Source: Verpa conica
Taxonomy: Eukaryota; Ascomycota; Pezizomycetes; Pezizales; Morchellaceae
Assembly: GCA_033030425.1 (NCBI GenBank)
Contig: JAUFSD010000022.1
Location: 496,001-560,000 of the forward strand
Reading direction: 5' to 3'
DNA: 64,000 nt
Shown one piece after another: positions 57,697-64,000 of the stretch. A model generated the notes under the pieces. The model was not told the origin of the DNA. It did not search any database and saw only the letters and a list, made by a program, of their open reading frames with translations. The position numbers and the translations under genes are program-made. Position 1 is the stretch's first letter. Each line of letters opens with the position of its first letter.

Positions 57697-60241
57697 CGTA
57701 AAACTAATGGTAGGGATAGCTGTAGCTGCCCGATAGTCTTGGCAGTACAGGGCGGTTACGATCATTGGCCTAATATGCTCTAGGGGCCTATAAAGAATAT
57801 CATTATCTTTATCAGTTTGTACTTGTTCCTTTGGCTTCTACTTTAAAAAATTTGCATTAAAATTCTCATTATGCTGATGGGAGGGTTTTTTTTTTAATCC
57901 TTTCTTTCCTTTTTTTAGGTATACATATAAAAGTTGAACTTCTAGTTTTATTTACGTATTTTACAAATGAGGTGGGGCTGACTTATTTTCGCGTCTCATT
58001 GCTTTGGCATTGTTTGTGTTTTATTTCCTTCTGGTTTGTATTCTTACATCCGCCGGGGTTTAGGTGTGTTACGTGTGGAGGCCTTTTCGCTTTTAATGTG
58101 TGACTGTTTTCAGTTTACTCGTTCCTTTATTATAGCTGAGTCTGTTTCAAGTTTGTGCGCTGTTTCATCATTATTACTCTTGATATTCATCCCTCGTATT
58201 TTTATTCTAGTTAATATTTAGCGGGGACTGTCAAGGGCCAGAGGACTTTTATTTTACAGCGAATAATAATCTCTGAGTCTGTATACGTAGCATAGTTTGA
58301 CAAGGTGAGATATATCTTGTGATGCAGTATGACCGTAGAAGTGGGATAGATGGTCTCATTGGGTGGGTGATAGGATCTCAAAAGGCCTTAACTGTAACGT
58401 GTGAATATTTTTCTGCCGCTCGCTGTTATTTAGACATGGCTCCACTCTTCCAATCACTACCTGCATAGAGAATGTCACTTGGGGGCCTGGAAATACCACG
58501 TTAGGTGGATTGAATTTTATTATATTTCATGTGGTTAGTGTGAGATTTTTATAGCCGGAAGGCTGCATGCATATGCGTTATAGATAAATAAGAATCACTT
58601 TCGTCATAAATGGTCACTCGAGCATTTATCACGTGATAGTAGAAATAGTCATTTGTCCTGGGATTATTACGTAATAATTAAAGGTTCTATTAAAAGGGGA
58701 TTTATAAATTCAAAAGACTAGAAGTTAATAATGATACCTGCAAGCTAGTTTATCGTGGATTGAGTTGAAAAAATTTAGTTTTCTTGAAATGACTTAGCTA
58801 GGGAAATTAAATGATTCTAGTAAATTTTCATTTTACCCCCCATTAAGTAACACCTTACTTTAGTAGAGTTTCTAGTAGCTTATGATATATTAGGAATTCT
58901 GTTGTTAACCTAAGATTAGATAGTGGTCGATATAGTAGTGACTATGCGGGAGCTCCTTCCCCATATAAATACCCTTCAACTCACTATGATTGTATAAACA
59001 TGTACCTATCATGTTCTGCTCATCTCAAAATAAGGGCCTCAAAAAACAAGTGAGCAGCCCGGCTGTAATCTGATCGCCTTTCTATAGATATTATTAGACT
59101 CACTAATACACATTTAGATATTTTCATGATTAATAACTAGTCACTGACGTCATTGATCTATAAAGTAATCAGGAGCATGGATTTTTATGTGACAACTTAA
59201 ACTGGTAATTTTGAGACTAGCTATCGTTATCACACCAATCCTTATCATAGGTATATTGTGTTCTATTGAAATTTTTTCTTAACTGGAGGTAGCTAGCCGT
59301 AAACACCTATTTAAATTTTAAATTCTAGCACATGGTATTTTGATCCTCTGTAGGCATTTGTGACTTGACTGTAGGTAGTTTTAGTGTTATGAGCGGAAAA
59401 CTTCTAGTGCTCTCTAATAACAAGGAAAGTGTTACCAGTAAATGAAGACAACGGATTAATTATATTTGCAAAGTACGCTGGTGGGAAGTGTGTAACTCAC
59501 AGTGGATTTGTTTTAGTATAGAAAATTTATACAAGCGTACGGGGGATGAAATTTAGTGACCAGGGGGTGGTCTTATCTTATAAGCGCTGTAGTTGTTTTG
59601 GATGTTCCAATTACTTGATATTATACCCTGTACCTTTCCTTTGTTTGCGGGCGCAGAAGATGACTGGAATTTTTATCACTTATAGTAGTGAAAGTGTCAA
59701 AGCTACATGCATAGAAAGGCCCTATAAGCGTAACGGTATATATATGGTAAATATATAATGATTTCTACAAATAGTAGTATTACTGATATTCGTGATAGGG
59801 GTAATTATTTTTGTTTACTGTGGGAGACGAGCTGCCTTTGATTCTATATCTATAGTTTAAAAGGCCGGGGGAAGGGAAATGGAGGTAAAACTTAATTTAG
59901 GATGTATGACTTTGATCTACTACCCTCGACGAAAATCCTAGTAGATCATAGCAATAAAACCACTTTCCAGCTAGCAAACATCTCGAACTCTACTTTGTTT
60001 TTCGAGTAACTTTATATCTATGGTTTAAAAGCATGATTTGTTCCTCAAGATGGTACGCATAGATATCAAAGTAAGCCCAGTTAAATACTGTATCGTTATG
60101 TGTAAATACCTCTTACTCGCTTCCTTGTCGTTGGTTATGTAAAAAATTCTTCATTGGTTCGAGTACGGCAGTCCGCTTTTCTTGCGAATGATTCCATAAA
60201 CACTTTTAAATGTGTTAGTACGCGATTGATTCTTCAAGATA
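57697..60241. other. Intergenic region, no supported gene
   Basis: T-rich 3' flank of the PAS gene to about 58220, then AT-rich sequence with many stops. Only short frames occur (for example 59546-59758). No repeat structure was recognised by eye. Confidence 0.55.
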
Positions 60242-61625
60242 TTAAACTTTGAGTCTTATAGGGAAAGCATACGCTGGCAAGTCTGCAGTTGGCCCAGTCT
60301 CTTCCTTCAGCTCCTCTAGGTGACCATCAAGGACCTTTAGTACTTGCATATCAACTCCAGCCTTTGCTGCCAGATTGATACCATGTCCGGCATCCTTTCT
60401 GGCGAGGTCAACGGCAAAAAGCGGCTGAAGATCATTATCTCTGATTAGATGGTCTTAAGATAAATATTAACAAGCGAGCCTGTAGATTTTTGTTTACCTT
60501 ATCGCGCATATAATCACCAGTCATCATCCGAGTAGAATACGCAGCGTAAGGTCCCGGGTACATGGCCTCGAAGAACATATGCAAGGCTTCCGACCCCAGA
60601 CCTGACTTCTCCGCGAAGACGTGGCTTTCTGCAATAGTTTCAACCTGTAGAGTCACGCTCGTTATCGGGCCATTCGCTTGGGGGGGGGTGTTGGGGGGGG
60701 GGTAAAATATGGAAGTTGTAATTTGACGACTAACCATCGACAAGATAACAGTGTTCCCTGTAATCTTCAACAGGGTTGCCTTTCCGGGATTCTGGTCACG
60801 AAGGTTTATCGTCGCGCGAGCGGTACTGAATCCAAGAAAGCCAATCCGTTAACATGGTGGTGAAACACAGGGTAAAGAAAGGTAGAGTTTGCTGTATATT
60901 CACCCAAGAACAACAATTAGGGCATTCTTACACTCCTTCACAATATGGGAGAACGCGGTCTACAGCTGCAGACGGGCCTGCAAGTACAACAATAAGTTTT
61001 CCCATGTCTGCCATCATTGGTGCACCAAAGACTAAATTTATTGATTAGCTTGATAGGCTATGGCTAGTCGTAAAGAGACTTGAGAATTTTGTTCTTTAAC
61101 GATAAGGGGATTGTGCATACTTGGAGCGGCGACGAACTCCGCACCCGCGTTGCGCATCTTCTGTGCAGCGCTATCAGATGTTTCGGGTAGGATCGTTGAG
61201 GTTTCGACGAACAACTTGCCCTTTACACCCCCCGGCGTTTGCAATGCTGTATCAAGAACCGAATTGACCGACGCATCACCACCAAGGGAGGTAAATATGA
61301 TATCTGCCGTCTTGACAGCTTCTTCGATTGACTGTACCACCTGCACAGAACTTGGGTTATCTAATGAATCCCTGAGATCTTGGCAGCGCTTTTCTGTGCG
61401 GTTATAGATAATCAATGATTTGTCAAGGTTGGCCTTTGCGATGATGTTTTTAACCATTCCCTGTTGAATGAACTTTAGCACATTGACCGGAGATTAAGAC
61501 TTAATATATATGAAAGTATGTAACGCCTCTTCACACTTGCACTCCCTTATTCCCTATAGGAAGACTGATAGAGGGCTTACCCTTCCCATATTACCCAAGC
61601 CGATCCATGCTAGTTGAGGTGACAT
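60242..61625 (-). CDS. NAD(P)-dependent beta-hydroxyacid dehydrogenase (3-hydroxyisobutyrate dehydrogenase family)
   Basis: Six exons on the reverse strand: 61581-61625, 61121-61460, 60932-61031, 60735-60825, 60498-60644, 60242-60424, giving 301 residues, standard for the family. The N-terminus MSPQLAWIGLGNMGR is the Rossmann dinucleotide loop (GLGNMG). SLIIYNRT follows, where the Asn-Arg-Thr after beta-2 fits NADP-type members. FTSLGGDASVNSVL and GAEFVAAP..GAP are present, then KATLLKITGNTVILSM, which carries the catalytic Lys-type helix (GN...K context), and KSGLG, DLARKDAGHGINLA at the C-terminal helical domain. Substrate could be 3-hydroxyisobutyrate, succinic semialdehyde (GLYR-type) or another hydroxyacid; sequence alone does not decide. 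The short exon junctions near 60932 and 60825 are the least certain. Confidence 0.85.
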
Positions 61626-62886
61626 GGTAAATATTAATGACGGTAGATTTGAAAGAAAAAAAAAGTCTCTTTAGGTCGGCCCACACTTAGTGAGGAGTTT
61701 TTTATTTTTTATTAAAAAAAATCTGCTAAGAAGGTACGTTGGCCAAGATCATATAAGATCCAATCATATGGTCACGTGGACTAAGATCAGGACCGATTTT
61801 TCCCGCGCCGAGCCGCTAGCAGCGTGATGTCGGTATAACGTCGGTAGCCGGGACAGGCAAAAAAAGAAAGGTTCTCGGTATTTACCACCGCTTTCACATT
61901 CTTTAGTTTTTGATTCGATAGATCTATCTCACTATTGTACAAAGGTGATAGAACAGCGGGATTACCCGCTCTCCGTGCGTCAGCCTTTCAATATGTTAGG
62001 TCCCTTGTGGAGTCTCTCTTACTTCGATCTAGGTTTGACGTGACCCCTTGTGCAATCTAACTAGCAATGGCCCCATATAGCTTTCTAAGAGGTTTCTCTG
62101 TGTAAAAGAGTATAATCTAGATTTCTGCTGGATTTAACAATGCTACATGAGTGATGCTGTGTTCTTTTGGGTCCACCAAAGGCTGGATAACACCAGCCAA
62201 TCGCAGCCCTCTTGAGATCCCTATAGTGCCAAGGTACGACGAAGCGGGACGCAAAGGCCCTATATTATTTCCCTCACCAATAATCTTTGAGACCCAACGC
62301 GAAGCATGAAGCCTTGGCGAGCAGACAACGCTAGGCTATTTAAAGTTAGCTATGAAGACCTAACCCCGGCGCGGATATGATATAGTAGATTAGTCGAGAC
62401 TCTGCGGTAAATATTGTATGTACTGTATGCTTAGAGTAAGGTCGCTATACTTGGCAAAGAGGGAAAATATGCTTGTGTGATGACACGGAGGATATAGGAT
62501 TGGCTGTACGGGTCATGCGATAGGCGCCATCTATAGAAAAAAAAAATTGCTATCCTGGATTCTTTGTACGAGATCCTCTGGTTCTTGGCATCTGTCATAG
62601 TGAGGTGTAAGTGTACTATGCACATGCATTCTGTTTTCAAAATATTATCCAGCTCGAGATGTAGTCGTCTAGGTGTAGCTTGGGGGTTGGGCCGCGCCTA
62701 CTATTAGTGATTCCCCTATATAACGACCACCCCCCTCCCATCATTCAATTACATTTATCAAGCCCAACCTAGACTACTCCTCTCTGAACTATTCATAAAG
62801 CGTATTTTCATCTCTTCAGGTCTAATTTATCTTTTGCTTGCCTCAAGCACAGAATTTCTCTCAAGTTCGGCAATCATAGCCTGCTT
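61626..62886. other. Divergent intergenic region between dehydrogenase and Ena-type ATPase
   Basis: About 1.26 kb with no gene. It should contain both promoters. CACGTG-like and AT-rich stretches occur but no specific site is assigned. Confidence 0.5.
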
Positions 62887-64000
62887 ATGCAAAATGATGC
62901 CCAAAATATTTACACCCGAAGTCGTGAAGGACCCATGCTTCCAAAGCTCCCCTCTCCAGCCTACCTCCTCACAACAGAAGAGGTTGTGCAGCAGCTCGCA
63001 ACAAACACAGAAGATGGATTATCTGAAGAAGAAGCACAGCGTCGAATAACACAGTATGGGCTCAATGAGCTCGAAACTGATGGTGGTGTCAGCGTGGTTG
63101 GGATTCTTATGGGACAGATATTCAATGCTATGGTTTTGGTAATTCTGCCATGTGTTCCCCCCCCCCACGCTACTAAGGAGAGTTTCTAATCAAAATTTAG
63201 ATCTTAATCATGGCTATGGTGGCTTCGTTTGCCATTAGATCCTGGATTGAAGCTGGTGTCATCACTGCAGTTGTTTTTATAAATATTGTTGTTGGCTTTT
63301 TCCAAGAGTACAGCGCAGAAAAGACGATGAATTCACTACGGTCCCTGTCATCTCCAACAGCAACGGTCATACGTTCTGGTCAATTAAGAACTATACGCTC
63401 TCTGGATATTGTTCCTGGGGATATTGTGGAAGCAAAGATGGGGGATACAATTCCAGCTGATATGAGACTGTTTGAAGTAATGAATACGTCTCACCTTCCG
63501 CAATAAGTATAGCTATTCCAATGCGAAATTAAGCTAATATCTTCTGCAAACTTTGAGACAGACGAAGCTCTTCTAACCGGGGAATCTCTTCCAGTAGCAA
63601 AAAACGTCAACGTATCCTTTAAGGAAGAAGATGAAGTTGGTATTGGTGATCGTATCAACATGGCTTACTCTAGCTCTACTGTCTCTAAGGGGCGTGGGAA
63701 GGCCATTGTTATCAGTACTGGTATGGAGACTGAAATTGGGAGGATTGCGGAGTCTCTACGTGGAAGCGATCGTAAAGTACGTAGCGTGCGCCGTGATGAG
63801 AATGGCTCTGCGTCCTGGCACCAGTATCTAGTGGTTGGTTCCATGACTGTCGTGGATCATGTTGGAAGATTTCTCGGGGTATCCGTTGGAACGCCTTTGC
63901 AGAGGAAGCTCAGTTGCTTGGCTATTCTCTTATTTGCCATTGCTGTGGTTTTCGCTATCATCTGCCTTGCTGCAAATAGCTTTAGTAATTCTCAAGAGGT
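62887..64000 (+). CDS. Ena-type (P-type IID) Na+/K+ efflux ATPase, N-terminal part (3' end outside window)
   Basis: P-type cation pump that exports sodium or potassium across the plasma membrane. Visible exons: 62887-63138, 63201-63476 and 63534 to beyond 64000. The N-terminal cation-ATPase segment reads LSEEEAQRRITQYGLNELE, then GQIFNAMVL joined to ILIMAMVASFAI (first membrane pair), VVFINIVVGFFQEYSAEKTM, VVPGDI-type VPGDIVEAKMGDTIPADMRL, and the actuator-loop motif NFETDEALLTGESLPV. Further on are FLGVSVGTPLQRKLSCLAILLF and AIICLAAN, diagnostic for fungal Ena proteins. The phosphorylation site DKTGT lies outside the window. The start could also be the in-frame ATG at 62935. The acceptor at 63533 is tentative; it leaves a few extra residues (LISS) before NFETDE. 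Confidence 0.9.

Overview
This window is nuclear DNA of a filamentous ascomycete. Every recognisable gene is fungal: CreA, a UapA/UapC-type purine permease, an Ole1-type delta-9 desaturase fused to cytochrome b5, Qcr10, Snf8/Vps22, Fox2, an Ena-type sodium ATPase. Genes carry short GT-AG introns of about 50-100 bases. Long gene-poor, repeat-bearing stretches of up to about 7.6 kb separate small gene groups. This would suit a repeat-rich lineage such as the Pezizomycetes (truffles, morels and allies), but the placement is inference.

Layout. 1-1044 (-): creA, 3' end cut by the window. 5178-8342 (-): purine permease in about 21 exons. 13696-15205 (+): delta-9 desaturase. 15206-22793: gene-free, repeat-bearing block with MITE-like elements and a SINE-like element. 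23399-30469: compact gene group holding a small conserved fungal protein (-), QCR10 (+), SNF8 (-) and an RNF216-like RBR ubiquitin ligase (+). 33975-36333 (+): RING-H2 protein with a myristoylation-type start. 36334-42395: intergenic, with a pogo-type MITE. 42396-44846 (+): Zn2Cys6 regulator. 44847-49342: repeat-bearing gap with a long foldback. 49343-52363 (-) and 52840-53997 (+): divergent FOX2 and a glycerate-kinase-like P-loop kinase. 56289-57696 (+): PAS-domain protein. 60242-61625 (-): beta-hydroxyacid dehydrogenase. 62887-64000 (+): Ena-type ATPase, 3' end cut by the window.

The genes do not form a biosynthetic cluster. They cover carbon repression (CreA), nucleobase uptake, fatty-acid desaturation and peroxisomal beta-oxidation (Ole1, Fox2), respiration (Qcr10), endosomal sorting (Snf8), ubiquitin ligation (two RING proteins), transcription and sensing (Zn2Cys6, PAS) and cation export. 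The most notable structures are an 8-base microexon inside the signature motif of the purine permease, a predicted membrane hairpin inserted between RING1 and IBR of the RBR ligase, and several unrelated small inverted-repeat elements plus a dispersed repeat ending in a CATT-type tail. All exon boundaries were read by eye from splice consensus, frame and family similarity. I found no clearly new multi-gene system.
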